A stretch of 52,369 nt of DNA from assembly GCF_000424465.1 (NCBI RefSeq), contig NZ_KE384195.1, forward strand, positions 187,896 to 240,264. The letters run 5' to 3'. Below are positions 34,823 through 43,712 of the stretch, piece after piece. Origin of the DNA: Butyrivibrio hungatei NK4A153. Lineage in GTDB: Bacteria > Bacillota > Clostridia > Lachnospirales > Lachnospiraceae. The notes beneath the pieces are model-generated. The model did not search any database, was not told the DNA's origin, and saw nothing but the letters and a program-made list of their open reading frames with translations. A program made the translations under genes and the position numbers. Numbering within the stretch: the first letter of the stretch is position 1; every line of letters starts with the position of its first letter.

Positions 34823-36094
34823 TTATTTATATGCTGCATATATATCTGCATTTATATTGTTTTTTTCTTTACCTGAACCTGAAAATGTAATAACTGCACC
34901 GGCAGGAACATTAGTAAATAATGCAGCTGAGCCACCACCATAGTAATCAACATTTGCATATATAGTGTTTCCGGCCGACGTGCTCATCTGAACCTGTTGC
35001 CAACCATGTCCATGAACCCAAATTGCTAATATATTATAGTTACTTTGAGCAATCCACGTATTTCTTTGTCCGTCGCTCATATTACCAAGAGGTATAGTAC
35101 CAATGTATTTCATATCAACGCCTTGAGTTTTTCCTTGTTGTATACCATAACTGTATCCTTGGTCAATCCAAGCCTGTCTATTTTCATTAATAGCTTGCTG
35201 TTTACCAGCTTCAACACCTTGTTTCTGGCCATCTGCTAATCCTCTGGAATATCCAGCTTTATCACCATCAGCTTTTCCATCTTTAAGTCCCTCATTATAG
35301 CCTTCTTCTTTTCCTGCCTTGAAGCCTTCTTCTTTGCCTTCTGTAAGGCCTTCCTCTTTTCCGGCGTTAAATCCTTCTTCCTTTCCTGATTCAAAGCCTT
35401 CCTTTATGCCCTCTTCTTTTCCGGCATTAAACCCTTCTTCTTTTCCCGCTTTAACGCCTTCGTCTCTTCCGGATTTAATTCCTTCTGTTATTCCTTCCTT
35501 TAAGCCTTCTTCTTTTCCTTCTTTATAGCCATCTGCTTTTCCGGCATTGTAAGCTTCCTCGCGAACAGCCTCAACTATTGCGGAAACGTCAATTGTACCA
35601 CCTTCATAGTATCCGCTCTCAAGTGTGAATTTATCATTGCCGTCCAGAGTAACATCCAAAGTTCCCTGATACTTTATATTTTTGATCTTTGAAACGATAT
35701 CTGAGTATGATGTATTTTCAGATATATTATTATTTGCATAAACGCTTTTATTTAAACTATTTATAATAGAATGCCTATTCCTCTCAGCTGTCAATAATTC
35801 ATTAGTATATTTCATAGTTAGCGTTGAAATTTGTTCGCTAAGATAAGCAATAAAATCTGACACCCCAGAAATGTCCTCTGACAACTCTTCATCCTGACAT
35901 TTGTCATTAAGAGCATCAACCTTGTCATCCAAAGTGTCGATTCCATCTTCTATTGCAGCAATATCTTCTGAAACATTCTCTTCCTCAGCATGCACATTAA
36001 CCGAAAGCAGTAATGATGCTGCCAATGTTGCACACATCAGTTTCATAAAATTCCGTGTAAAACCAAGATTCCTTTTTTTCATACACTCATCCAT
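34823..36094 (-). CDS. Secreted protein with glycine-every-fourth-residue helical repeats
   Basis: The 423-residue product has a signal peptide (MKLMCATLAASLLLSVNVHA). A coiled coil follows (about 40-110: IEDGIDTLDDKVDALND). Then about 100 residues in a strict four-residue rhythm, EGxK/AGxE (EEGFNAGKEEGIKEGFESG, EEGLTEGKEEGFKAGKE), from about 180 to 305. The last 110 residues are Gly/Ser/Tyr rich and look like a beta-sandwich. G-every-4 repeats favour packed helices as in FliH, but this protein is exported. The family is unrecognised; a surface stalk is plausible. Confidence 0.7.
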   Translation of the reverse strand: MDECMKKRNLGFTRNFMKLMCATLAASLLLSVNVHAEEENVSEDIAAIEDGIDTLDDKVDALNDKCQDEELSEDISGVSDFIAYLSEQISTLTMKYTNELLTAERNRHSIINSLNKSVYANNNISENTSYSDIVSKIKNIKYQGTLDVTLDGNDKFTLESGYYEGGTIDVSAIVEAVREEAYNAGKADGYKEGKEEGLKEGITEGIKSGRDEGVKAGKEEGFNAGKEEGIKEGFESGKEEGFNAGKEEGLTEGKEEGFKAGKEEGYNEGLKDGKADGDKAGYSRGLADGQKQGVEAGKQQAINENRQAWIDQGYSYGIQQGKTQGVDMKYIGTIPLGNMSDGQRNTWIAQSNYNILAIWVHGHGWQQVQMSTSAGNTIYANVDYYGGGSAALFTNVPAGAVITFSGSGKEKNNINADIYAAYK

Positions 36095-36233
36095 CCAGTC
36101 TTTGATTTTTATTCAGAAAAAAATTTTCATATAAAAACAAAAAGCTCACACTCACCTTTACTCTTTCCCCTCAAATTTCAATAGAGTGCCCTTTAATTTG
36201 TTTATATATTTTCGTTTTTCTGAACTATATCGA

Positions 36234-36263
36234 ATTATAGAACATTTGATATCAAATTGTACA
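36234..36263 (-). promoter_or_regulatory. Promoter with palindromic spacer upstream of the secreted repeat protein
   Basis: On the minus strand TGTACA (36263-36258), an 18-bp spacer and TATAAT (36239-36234). The spacer holds a perfect 12-bp palindrome TTTGATATCAAA (36245-36256), a likely operator. The leader to the ATG at 36094 would be about 135 nt. Confidence 0.5.
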
Positions 36264-36364
36264 TACTTTTTGCGAAATATTGATTATTTTATGAAAAAAA
36301 TATAATTTTTCCCTTTCAATGACATCTCAATCTTTCTCTTTTGTCCTCTTCTGCAAATGACAAC

Positions 36365-36772
36365 TATGCCTTATACAACGACTTTTCTAGTTATAAGGCA
36401 TAGATTTCTTTGAGCAGTGCCCTTTGCACAGCACAAAAAATGCCTCATATCATGCTTTTTCCTCTTCAAAGGCATACTTTTCTCTCCTCTGCACTGCTTT
36501 CTCGGAATGAAATATGCCTCAGCGCAGATTTTTTCATATTTTAAGGCATATTTTCCTTCTCTCCACACTGATTCCTCGGCGTAATGTATGCCTCAACTCA
36601 AGCTTTTCTCTCTTTTAAGGCATATTTTCTTTCTCTCCACACTGATTCCTCGGCGTAATGTATGCCTCAGCACAGAAATTTTCCTATTTTAAGGCATATC
36701 TTACTTTCCTAAGCACTGCTAACACTGCAAAAAGTATGCCTCACCTCAGTCTTTTCACTCTTTCAAGGCATA
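36365..36772. repeat. Six hairpin repeats with an exact 74-bp period
   Basis: Units start at 36365, 36439, 36513, 36587, 36661 and 36735, each exactly 74 bp after the last. Each begins with a 38-nt hairpin: arm TATGCCT(C/T), a 22-nt loop ending T-rich, and arm AAGGCATA (only the first base of unit 2 differs). A 36-nt spacer with a shared CACTG and CTCGG core follows; spacers 3 and 4 are almost identical, the others diverged. Arms are conserved while loops vary. No direct CRISPR-type repeat of 24-37 nt is present. The flanking 36095-36364 holds a promoter; 36773-36887 shows nothing. Confidence 0.85.
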
Positions 36773-36887
36773 TTTCTCCTCCAAGCACGCACAGCGCCAT
36801 TCCCATAGCACCCTCAGCCACTCAAAGTAAAGCATCTCGCTCCCCGCAACACACTCACCGTTACCCCAAAGCGTCAACTCGTCCCCA

Positions 36888-37514
36888 TCATTTCTTCAAA
36901 TACTTCCTAAGCTTAGTCTTTATCCTCTGCATCGCATTATCCGTGGATTTCTCATCTCTGCCAAGAACGGCGGATACTTCTTTTATTGACATTCCCGTGA
37001 TATACAGATCGAGGACCTGGCGCTCGAGGTCGCTGAGGTCGCGCTCGATGGCGTTCTCAAGAGCTTCTAGGTTTTCGCGCTCTATGATCTGCTCCTCGGG
37101 AATGGAACTTGAATCAGATTCGAGAACATCTTCAAGAGCCACTTCACTGTCGGTGGCGCTGTCGCTGTTCTCGGCATATAAAGAAATATAACTGTTTAAA
37201 GGCGCATGTTTTTTGCGCGCAGATGCCTTGATTGCCGAATACATCTGCCTTGAGATGCACAGATCGGCAAACGTGGCAAAGCTTGCATCTCTTCCTATGT
37301 CATAGTCCCGTATTGCTTTAAAAAGACCTATCATCCCTTCCTGGATGAGGTCATCCCTGTCAGCGCCGAGAATAAACATAGATGCAGCTTTTTTGCGGAC
37401 AAGATTCTTATATTTGTCCATAATAAAATCCATGATGCCGGATTCTTTATCTCCCGCATCATGGAACTTCACTATAAGCTGTTCATCGCTTTGTCCGTCA
37501 TAATTTGTTTTCAT
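36888..37514 (-). CDS. sigH: RNA polymerase sigma factor SigH
   Basis: The 208-residue sigma-70 family protein has region 2 (DDLIQEGMIGLFKAIRDYD, about 53-71, with SFATFADLCISRQMYSAIK) and region 4 (LSDLERQVLDLYITGMSIKEVSAVLGRDEKSTDNAMQRIK is spread over two helices). The HAPLNSYISL linker is characteristic of sigma-H (Spo0H). In Bacillus it drives early sporulation and competence genes. Location beside rlmB, mrnC and cysS is the standard Firmicute context. Whether this organism sporulates cannot be judged here. Confidence 0.93.
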   Translation of the reverse strand: MKTNYDGQSDEQLIVKFHDAGDKESGIMDFIMDKYKNLVRKKAASMFILGADRDDLIQEGMIGLFKAIRDYDIGRDASFATFADLCISRQMYSAIKASARKKHAPLNSYISLYAENSDSATDSEVALEDVLESDSSSIPEEQIIERENLEALENAIERDLSDLERQVLDLYITGMSIKEVSAVLGRDEKSTDNAMQRIKTKLRKYLKK

Positions 37515-37517
37515 AGG

Positions 37518-38270
37518 TTAACCAAGCCTCTGTCTTACAACTTCAAATGCAAGTACGCCGGCAGCCACCGAAGCATTAAGCGAATCGATGTCGCCCTTCA
37601 TGGGAATAGATGCTATCATGTCGCAGTTTTCTTTTACAAGTCTTGAAACACCGCTTCCCTCGTTTCCTATAACAATTCCGATTGGGCCTTTTAGATTGAG
37701 CTTGTACATCTCGGTTCCGCCCATATCCGCACAAGCAAACCAAAGCCCTTTATCCTTAAGCTCCTCAATGGTCTTTACTATATTTGTAACTTTGGCAACA
37801 GGTGTATAGTTTAGTGCACCTGCAGAAGCCTTTGCAACAGTCGCCGTAAGTCCCACAGCCCTGTGCTTTGGAATAATAACGCCGTGCGCTCCCGCAAGAT
37901 TTGCTGTTCTGATGATCGCGCCAAGATTGTGCGGGTCCTCGATACCGTCAAGAATTATCACAAAAGGATCTTCGTTCTTTGCAGCAGCCTTTGCGAGAAT
38001 GTCTTCAATTTCCGCATATTCGTAAGAAGCCGCATAAGCAATGACTCCCTGATGCTTTCCTGTCTCCGAGAGCTGATCGAGTCTCTCTTTTTTCACAAAG
38101 CTCACAACCGTGTCCTTGTGCTTCTTTGCTTCACGCATTATTGTCTGAACGGGGCCGTCCTTGCATCCGTCCAGGACAAAGAGCCTGTCTATCGTCTTTC
38201 CTGCACGAAACGCCTCAAGAACCGCATTTCTACCCTCTATTATTCTGCTTTCAAAATTCTCTTCCATCAT
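37518..38270 (-). CDS. rlmB: 23S rRNA 2'-O-methyltransferase RlmB
   Basis: The 250-residue SpoU-type methyltransferase has an N-terminal L30-like substrate domain (1-80) and a knotted SAM domain with the three SPOUT motifs: GIEDPHNLGAIIRTA, VIGNEGSGVSRLV and IPMKGDIDSLNASVA. It should modify G2251 in 23S rRNA. It ends 3 bp before sigH and lies 57 bp after mrnC. Orthology to RlmB rather than another TrmH-like enzyme rests on length and location. Confidence 0.92.
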   Translation of the reverse strand: MMEENFESRIIEGRNAVLEAFRAGKTIDRLFVLDGCKDGPVQTIMREAKKHKDTVVSFVKKERLDQLSETGKHQGVIAYAASYEYAEIEDILAKAAAKNEDPFVIILDGIEDPHNLGAIIRTANLAGAHGVIIPKHRAVGLTATVAKASAGALNYTPVAKVTNIVKTIEELKDKGLWFACADMGGTEMYKLNLKGPIGIVIGNEGSGVSRLVKENCDMIASIPMKGDIDSLNASVAAGVLAFEVVRQRLG

Positions 38271-38327
38271 AATTCCTCAAAATATATCAATTCTTTTTCA
38301 CCGGCAATGCTCTTTATAAATCGCTTC

Positions 38328-38768
38328 TCACTCAAGAATATCCAGCCCGAGCCTCTCTATTCCAAGCTGCACAAGCTCGCATACTCTATCCATATTATCT
38401 GTAAGATAAAGATATCCGACAACAGCCTCAAATCCTGTTGCATCGAGGTAGTCCATTGTCGTGGCGTTCTTTGCCTTGGTGTGCGGCTTCGAATTGCGGC
38501 CTCTTCTGTAAATGTCAGCCTCTTCTTCAGTCAGATCGTCCATAAGAGCCTTTATAAAAGCAGACTGTGTGCCCGCTTTTACAATATCACTCGCTCTTTT
38601 ATGGAGCTTATTAACCGCAGTGTTGCCCTTATTTACAAGTATCGACCTTACCACAACATCAAAGATCGCATCGCCTATATAAGCAAGCGTAAGAGGGGAA
38701 TAAGTCCTAATGTCCTTCCCCTCAATGCCGAATTTATCATTTAGATATTTATTCAAATGAGCTGCCAT
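38328..38768 (-). CDS. mrnC: Mini-ribonuclease III
   Basis: The 146-residue protein has only the RNase III catalytic domain, no double-stranded-RNA-binding domain. The signature is SPLTLAYIGDAIFDVVVRS, with catalytic Asp in IGDA and a second acidic cluster near the end. It matures 23S rRNA in Firmicutes. It overlaps the end of cysS by 16 bp, indicating translational coupling. Confidence 0.92.
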   Translation of the reverse strand: MAAHLNKYLNDKFGIEGKDIRTYSPLTLAYIGDAIFDVVVRSILVNKGNTAVNKLHKRASDIVKAGTQSAFIKALMDDLTEEEADIYRRGRNSKPHTKAKNATTMDYLDATGFEAVVGYLYLTDNMDRVCELVQLGIERLGLDILE

Positions 38769-40174
38769 TTAACTCCCTCACGAGTATCCTTGATCTCAAC
38801 TCCCTTTTTAAGAAGCTCGTCGCGGATTGCATCAGCTGTTGCGAAATCCTTTGCCTTCTTAGCTGCAGCTCTTCTCTCGATTGCGTCAAGAACATATGCC
38901 TCAAGCTCGGGATCCACTGCCTTTTCTTCCTTTGAAGCAGCCGCATGTCCGATAAGGTCAAGTGAAAGAACCTTATCAAAACTCTTTACAAGTGCAAGCT
39001 TTGTAGCGCCGTTTGCGTCAGCCTTGAGCACATCGTAAAGAAGTGTGATCGCCATTGATGTGTTGAGGTCGTCCGAGACTGCATCCCTGAACTTGCCTTC
39101 GAATTCTTTTACAACAGCCTCATCAACACTGCCCTCTTCCTTGAGCTCTGCGATTTTCTTTATAAGTTTATTAAATGCGCCGGTCACATTATCAAGTGCC
39201 TCAAAAGAGAACTCAAGAGGCTTACGATAGTGTGACTGTAAGCAGAAAAATCTGTAAACAAGCGGATCGTATCCTTTTTCCTTAAGAACGGAAACCGTAA
39301 GAATCGCACCCTTTGACTTTGACATCTTTCCCGACTTGTCATTCAAGTGATTGCTGTGGAACCAGTATTTGCACCACTCGTGGCCGAGATAACTCTCAGA
39401 CTGCGCGATCTCATTTGTATGATGAGGGAAAATATTGTCAACACCGCCGCAGTGGATATCGATATATTCGCCGAGATGCTTCATTGAAATGCATGAGCAC
39501 TCAATATGCCATCCGGGATATCCAACGCCCCAAGGGCTGTCCCACTTAAGCGCCTGCTCCTCAAACTTTGACTTTGTAAACCAAAGAACAAAGTCTGTCT
39601 TGTTCTTTTTATTTGTATCCTCTTCAACATCGTCACGAACGCCGACCTGAAGCTGTTCTTTCTCGATATCTGATGAAAAAACATAGTAATCATCGAGCTT
39701 ACTTGTATCAAAATATACATTTCCGCCGGCTACATACGCATAGCCCTTCTCAAGAAGAACCTCTACCATATGGATAAACTCAGGTATGCAGTTTGTGGCA
39801 GGCTCAACAATATCGGGTCGCTTGTTTCCGACAGCGTCAAAATCCGTAAAGAAAGCATCAGTATAGTACTTTGCAATCTCCATAACGCTCTTGTGCTCTC
39901 TTTTTGCCCCTGCGAGCATCTTATCTTCGCCTGTATCAGCGTCCGATGAAAGGTGTCCGACATCAGTGATGTTCATAACGCGCTTAACATCATATCCTGC
40001 GTACATAAGCGCCTTGATAAGCACGTCCTGCATGATGTATGTGCGGATGTTACCGATATGTGCGTAGTGATAGACGGTAGGTCCGCAAGTATACATGGTC
40101 ACCTTTCCGTCTTCTCTGGGCACAAAATCCTGAATTGTTCTTGTAAGTGTATTGTAAAACTTAAAATTTGCCAT
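38753..40174 (-). CDS. cysS: Cysteinyl-tRNA synthetase
   Basis: The 473-residue class I synthetase has the HIGH motif as TCGPTVYHYAHIGN, zinc-binding cysteines (C30 and WHIECSCIS with HHTNEIAQ), and KMSKS as SGKMSKSKGAI. It charges tRNA-Cys. No T-box leader is visible in the short upstream gap. ispF lies 55 bp upstream in the same direction, and mrnC overlaps its 3' end, the usual cluster. Confidence 0.97.
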   Translation of the reverse strand: MANFKFYNTLTRTIQDFVPREDGKVTMYTCGPTVYHYAHIGNIRTYIMQDVLIKALMYAGYDVKRVMNITDVGHLSSDADTGEDKMLAGAKREHKSVMEIAKYYTDAFFTDFDAVGNKRPDIVEPATNCIPEFIHMVEVLLEKGYAYVAGGNVYFDTSKLDDYYVFSSDIEKEQLQVGVRDDVEEDTNKKNKTDFVLWFTKSKFEEQALKWDSPWGVGYPGWHIECSCISMKHLGEYIDIHCGGVDNIFPHHTNEIAQSESYLGHEWCKYWFHSNHLNDKSGKMSKSKGAILTVSVLKEKGYDPLVYRFFCLQSHYRKPLEFSFEALDNVTGAFNKLIKKIAELKEEGSVDEAVVKEFEGKFRDAVSDDLNTSMAITLLYDVLKADANGATKLALVKSFDKVLSLDLIGHAAASKEEKAVDPELEAYVLDAIERRAAAKKAKDFATADAIRDELLKKGVEIKDTREGVKWQLI

Positions 40175-40229
40175 CTGTTTAGTATCTCCTTGGGAAAAAA
40201 GTATTATTTAGCGCAACATTTTGTCTTTT

Positions 40230-40781
40230 TTATTTCTCACTACAACCACCGCAACAGCTTTTTGGCTCTTCTCCCGTATTAAATGTAACATTGGTCGAGT
40301 GCAGTTCAATAGGACTGGTCAAAAGACATATCGCCTGCGAAGATATTCCCTCTCCGCTTCCCGTAAATCCGAGACCTTCCTCTGTCGTTGCCTTTACATT
40401 TACCTGGCTTATCTCAATCTCAAGCGCATCCGCGATATTCTGCCTCATATCGTCGATATAAGGCCTCATCTTTGGAGCCTGAGCAATTATCGTAGCATCA
40501 ATATTCTCGATAAGAAAGCGGTTTTCAACAAGCATTTTTCCAACTTCTCTCATAAGTGCAAGAGAATCAGCTCCCTTGTACTTGGGATCAGTATCGGGAA
40601 AGTGCTTACCGATATCCCCGAGAGCCGCAGCGCCCAAAAGCGCATCCATTATCGCATGAAGCAGTACATCTGCATCAGAATGTCCCAAAAGACCTTTTTC
40701 ATACGGAATCTTTACGCCACCTATAATAAGGTCCCTGTCAGAAACCAGGCGGTGTACATCATATCCCATTCCTATGTGCAT
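40230..40781 (-). CDS. ispF: 2-C-methyl-D-erythritol 2,4-cyclodiphosphate synthase with Cys-rich tail
   Basis: The MEP-pathway enzyme makes the cyclodiphosphate precursor of isoprenoids. Metal ligands are in GYDVHRL (D8, H10) and [35 protein letters not shown] is the C-terminal signature. Normal IspF ends near residue 160. This one is 183 residues, with a tail ending [12 protein letters not shown] that may bind a metal. ispD is not in the window. Confidence 0.94.
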   Translation of the reverse strand: MHIGMGYDVHRLVSDRDLIIGGVKIPYEKGLLGHSDADVLLHAIMDALLGAAALGDIGKHFPDTDPKYKGADSLALMREVGKMLVENRFLIENIDATIIAQAPKMRPYIDDMRQNIADALEIEISQVNVKATTEEGLGFTGSGEGISSQAICLLTSPIELHSTNVTFNTGEEPKSCCGGCSEK

Positions 40782-40834
40782 CTTAATCCTCCGATTCTAA
40801 AAAACAACCAATCGCACAGAGGCGATCGCATAAA

Positions 40835-41137
40835 TCATATAAAAAGTTCTACTATAAAAGCCGTCGCGCAGGCAAGTCCCGCAACTGTCAAAAGGCTCTT
40901 TTTGTTAAAAGCAAGTATCAGTGCCACGCCAAAACCTGCAAGCGCCGAAATCTGATTGTCGGTCGCATTCAAAATAGCCGGAAAAGTCATCGCCGCCAAG
41001 GTTGCATATGGCACATAATAAAGAAACGATCTTATAAATGTACTCTTTATCTCTTTTCTGATAAGAGTAAGCGGCAGCGCCCTAATCGCATAGGTCACAA
41101 CTGCCATAAGAAGAATGTATGCATAAACGTTATTCAT
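40835..41137 (-). CDS. azlD: AzlD-family branched-chain amino acid export subunit
   Basis: The 100-residue product has four hydrophobic segments and the motif TYAIRALPLTLIRKEI followed by YVPYATLAAMTFPAIL, typical of AzlD. It is the small partner of AzlC in an exporter of branched-chain amino acids or analogues. Its start overlaps the azlC stop by 8 bp. Confidence 0.92.
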   Translation of the reverse strand: MNNVYAYILLMAVVTYAIRALPLTLIRKEIKSTFIRSFLYYVPYATLAAMTFPAILNATDNQISALAGFGVALILAFNKKSLLTVAGLACATAFIVELFI

Positions 41138-41846
41138 CTTTTTCCTCCCTGACAGGTGCGATCACCGCTGCACAGGCAGCTACAAGCACTGTAATTATTA
41201 TAATTCTAAATCCCGAAGATATACAGTTAAGAAACGGCGCAAACGCAAAGATCGTGCTAAATATCATCGCAGCAACGACTACCGCGCGCACATTTTTATC
41301 TTCTCTCGTATCGGGAATGATTATTGCAATAAACATACCATAAATGGCAAGCCCCAAACAACTTATAAGTCTCTGCGGCATGATCTGTCCCGCAATAGCA
41401 CCGAGAACGGTTCCAAGCACCCAGCCCGATATGGAAAGCACTATAAGTCCGTACGAATACATGGGATAAAGACCGCCTTTCTTAAGTACGCTGACTCCGA
41501 AGATCTCATCAGTAACGCCGTAAGAAATCCCAAGTCTGTGCAACGTGCTTGTCTTTGGGTCAAGTCTCTGTGACAGAGCCGCCGACATAAGCATATATCT
41601 TAAATTGATTATAAACTGTAATACGGCAAGTTCAAGAAAACTTCCGTTTTTTTCGATTATTTCAAGCGCCGAAAACTGTCCTGCGCTTGTGACATTAAGA
41701 AGAGATGTCATCGCCGATTGAAATACAGTCATTCCGATTTTCGAACTCTCTATTCCGAATGCAAAAGAAACTGCTATATATCCCAGAAAAATAGGAACCG
41801 CATCCCTGACTCCGTCTCTGAAATCACTGAATTTGCCAACATTCAT
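41130..41846 (-). CDS. azlC: AzlC-family branched-chain amino acid exporter
   Basis: The 238-residue protein has 6-7 TM segments and the family motifs FRDGVRDAVPIFLGYIAVSFAFG, NLRYMLMSAALSQR and GVTDEIFGV. With AzlD it forms an exporter for branched-chain amino acids. The two genes overlap by 8 bp. No Lrp-type regulator adjoins them. Confidence 0.93.
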   Translation of the reverse strand: MNVGKFSDFRDGVRDAVPIFLGYIAVSFAFGIESSKIGMTVFQSAMTSLLNVTSAGQFSALEIIEKNGSFLELAVLQFIINLRYMLMSAALSQRLDPKTSTLHRLGISYGVTDEIFGVSVLKKGGLYPMYSYGLIVLSISGWVLGTVLGAIAGQIMPQRLISCLGLAIYGMFIAIIIPDTREDKNVRAVVVAAMIFSTIFAFAPFLNCISSGFRIIIITVLVAACAAVIAPVREEKDE

Positions 41847-41871
41847 ACCAAACTTTTTTCACCCTCAAATA

Positions 41872-43074
41872 TCATAGATTATTGCAGCAATCCGCCAATT
41901 CTTCGCTGTTTACGCCCGATATGCTGCCCTGAACCATTTTTTCGCTTCCGCCGCCTTTTGCTCCAAACTTCTCTCTAAGAAGTGCGGAAACAGTGCGTGC
42001 ATCGCCTTCCGCCTTTCCGGAAGCCACTATATATCTGTATCCTGCTTTGGGATTCCCCGCAAACACTCCGCAGAATCCCTCGTGATCTGCCGCAAGCAGA
42101 TTGACAGTTTTTCTCATTAGGTTCGTATCCGTATCTGTACCCTTGAAAAGAAATACATTCTTAAGCCCCTTATCTATCTCGGCCAATTCATACTCAAGGA
42201 GTTTTTCCCTGTCCGCATAAAGATCTGCCTTAAGAACCGCATTTTCATCTTTTAACCGCGCAACGGATGAAGGTACATTGTCAAAAGAAGTAGTAAAGTC
42301 AGCCGCAAGCTTTGATAAGATATCATGTTCAGTCGAAAGGAACTCAAGAGCTCTTTTGCCGCACAAAATATTAACCCTGACTCCGCCCTTGTAACCTCGC
42401 ACTCCCACAACCTTCAAAAGCCCTATCTCACCGGTTCTCTCAACGTGAGGCGCACAACATGCGCAGGAATCGTAACCTTCAATATTCACAATGCGGATCG
42501 CACCCGTAAGCTCTTTTTTACTGCGATACGGAATGTCTTTAAGCTCATCTTCCGAAGGAAAACTTGCGACAACGCTTATATTCTTCCAGATAGCTTCATT
42601 TACGCATTTCTCGATTTCTTTTATGTCTTCGGCGCTCAGAACGCCGTTATAATCCATGGTAACTTCGGTATCGCTCAGATGAAAACCAACATTGTCATAG
42701 CCATACTTTGAATTAACTATGCCGGAAAAGATATGTTCACCCGTGTGCTGCTGCATGTTGCTGAATCTGTGTTTCCAGTCAATCCTGCCATGAACACTTG
42801 CTCCCGCTTCAATGCTCTTATCAAGTACATGATAGATCTCATCTTCGCCCGAATCCGTCTTCCTGATTCCTGTGTAAAGGACTTCAAATCCCGTTCCGTC
42901 AGCGGCCTCAAGCCTTCCAACATCGGGAGTCTGGCCTCCCTGTTCAGGAAAAAAAGCCGTCTTATCAAGAACAGTTTCAAACTTACCGTCTTCACGCCCG
43001 CTGCAATATAGAACGCTTGCGTCAAACTCGGTTATATATGCACTTTCATAATAAAGCTCAACTGTTTTACCCAT
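41872..43074 (-). CDS. Alanyl-tRNA editing protein (AlaX-type with DHHA1-like domain)
   Basis: The 400-residue product has an N-terminal beta domain (TAFFPEQGGQTPDVG), the editing-site zinc motif QQHTGEHIFSGIV (HxxxH, about 113-117) and CCAPHVERTGEI, which completes the C/H zinc site. A coiled coil (about 260-300) leads to a C-terminal DHHA1-like domain (KFGAKGGGSEKMVQGSI). There is no catalytic aminoacylation domain, so it should hydrolyse mischarged Ser- or Gly-tRNA-Ala in trans. Confidence 0.9.
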   Translation of the reverse strand: MGKTVELYYESAYITEFDASVLYCSGREDGKFETVLDKTAFFPEQGGQTPDVGRLEAADGTGFEVLYTGIRKTDSGEDEIYHVLDKSIEAGASVHGRIDWKHRFSNMQQHTGEHIFSGIVNSKYGYDNVGFHLSDTEVTMDYNGVLSAEDIKEIEKCVNEAIWKNISVVASFPSEDELKDIPYRSKKELTGAIRIVNIEGYDSCACCAPHVERTGEIGLLKVVGVRGYKGGVRVNILCGKRALEFLSTEHDILSKLAADFTTSFDNVPSSVARLKDENAVLKADLYADREKLLEYELAEIDKGLKNVFLFKGTDTDTNLMRKTVNLLAADHEGFCGVFAGNPKAGYRYIVASGKAEGDARTVSALLREKFGAKGGGSEKMVQGSISGVNSEELADCCNNL

Positions 43075-43125
43075 AGGTTGTATTTTAGCAGAATAAAGAG
43101 TTTCTTTGCAACTTTTTAGCCTCTA

Positions 43126-43160
43126 TATAAAAAGATAGAGACTGCATCAAACAGTCTCTA
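43126..43160 (-). terminator. Terminator overlapping the carD stop
   Basis: TAGAGACTG (43136-43144) pairs with CAGTCTCTA (43152-43160), followed on the minus strand by ATCTTTTTATA. The carD stop codon (43147-43149) lies in the hairpin loop. Confidence 0.8.
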
Positions 43161-43665
43161 AATACAAACTCGATAACACCTCTTTTACCCTTTCCTTAAT
43201 GGCGTCTTTCTCGGTCTTAAGCGAGAATGCCATCTCGGTGTAAAGAAGTTTCTCAGCCATATTCAAATATTTCTCGTTGAGCGAAGCAAATTTCTTGCCT
43301 TCAGCTTCGCGTGTTGCCTTGATCTTATGAAGCGATTTCACAAGGCTCATCATCTCATCGGCAAGATTTCTCTTTATAATGCCGGCGATCTCAGGTTCAG
43401 CCTTCTTTCCATCGGGAAGTTCGAGTTCATCCACTTCTTCAATGTCACAAATAAGCTCTTCGGCATCGTCCGCACTCATAACATCGCGAACCTTATCCTC
43501 AGCTCCTTCGACAGGAACATAGATAACACTGCCTGCGTCTACAGCGGAAACCATCATGTAATATTGCTTTTCTTTTCCCTTCTCAAGAAATGCCGGAACG
43601 AGAATATCCCGAACCTTGCACAATCCATGGCTACCGTAAATTACGCATTCACCTACATTCAACAT
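43147..43665 (-). CDS. CarD family transcriptional regulator
   Basis: The 172-residue product has the RNA-polymerase-interacting Tudor-like domain at the N-terminus (NVGECVIYGSHGLCKVRDI, then KEKQYYMMV and VIYVPVE) and a helical C-terminal DNA-binding domain (about 65-170). CarD-type proteins stabilise open complexes at promoters. Upstream GGAGG supports the start. A perfect cre-like palindrome lies 48 bp upstream, so carbon-source control is possible. Confidence 0.92.
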   Translation of the reverse strand: MLNVGECVIYGSHGLCKVRDILVPAFLEKGKEKQYYMMVSAVDAGSVIYVPVEGAEDKVRDVMSADDAEELICDIEEVDELELPDGKKAEPEIAGIIKRNLADEMMSLVKSLHKIKATREAEGKKFASLNEKYLNMAEKLLYTEMAFSLKTEKDAIKERVKEVLSSLYLETV

Positions 43666-43712
43666 TCCGATCCTCCTTCAATAATTATCAAAAAAAGCCA
43701 ACACATCTTTCA

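Noticed and set aside
36365..36772. CRISPR array
   Set aside because: Only 7-8 bp arms are constant. Loops vary and spacers are related to one another; there is no 24-37-nt direct repeat and no cas gene nearby.
36658..37191. Plus-strand ORF of 177 codons across the end of the 74-bp array and sigH
   Set aside because: It runs antisense through sigH and the repeats, has no RBS and a low-complexity product; an overlap artefact.
37863..38744. Plus-strand ORF of 293 codons opposite rlmB and mrnC
   Set aside because: Both strands cannot be coding here; the minus-strand genes have full family motifs, this one has none.
40175..40229. T-box riboswitch in front of cysS
   Set aside because: The gap to ispF is only 55 bp and shows no specifier or antiterminator structure.
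40221..40955. Plus-strand ORF of 244 codons opposite ispF
   Set aside because: No family features and antisense to a clear ispF.
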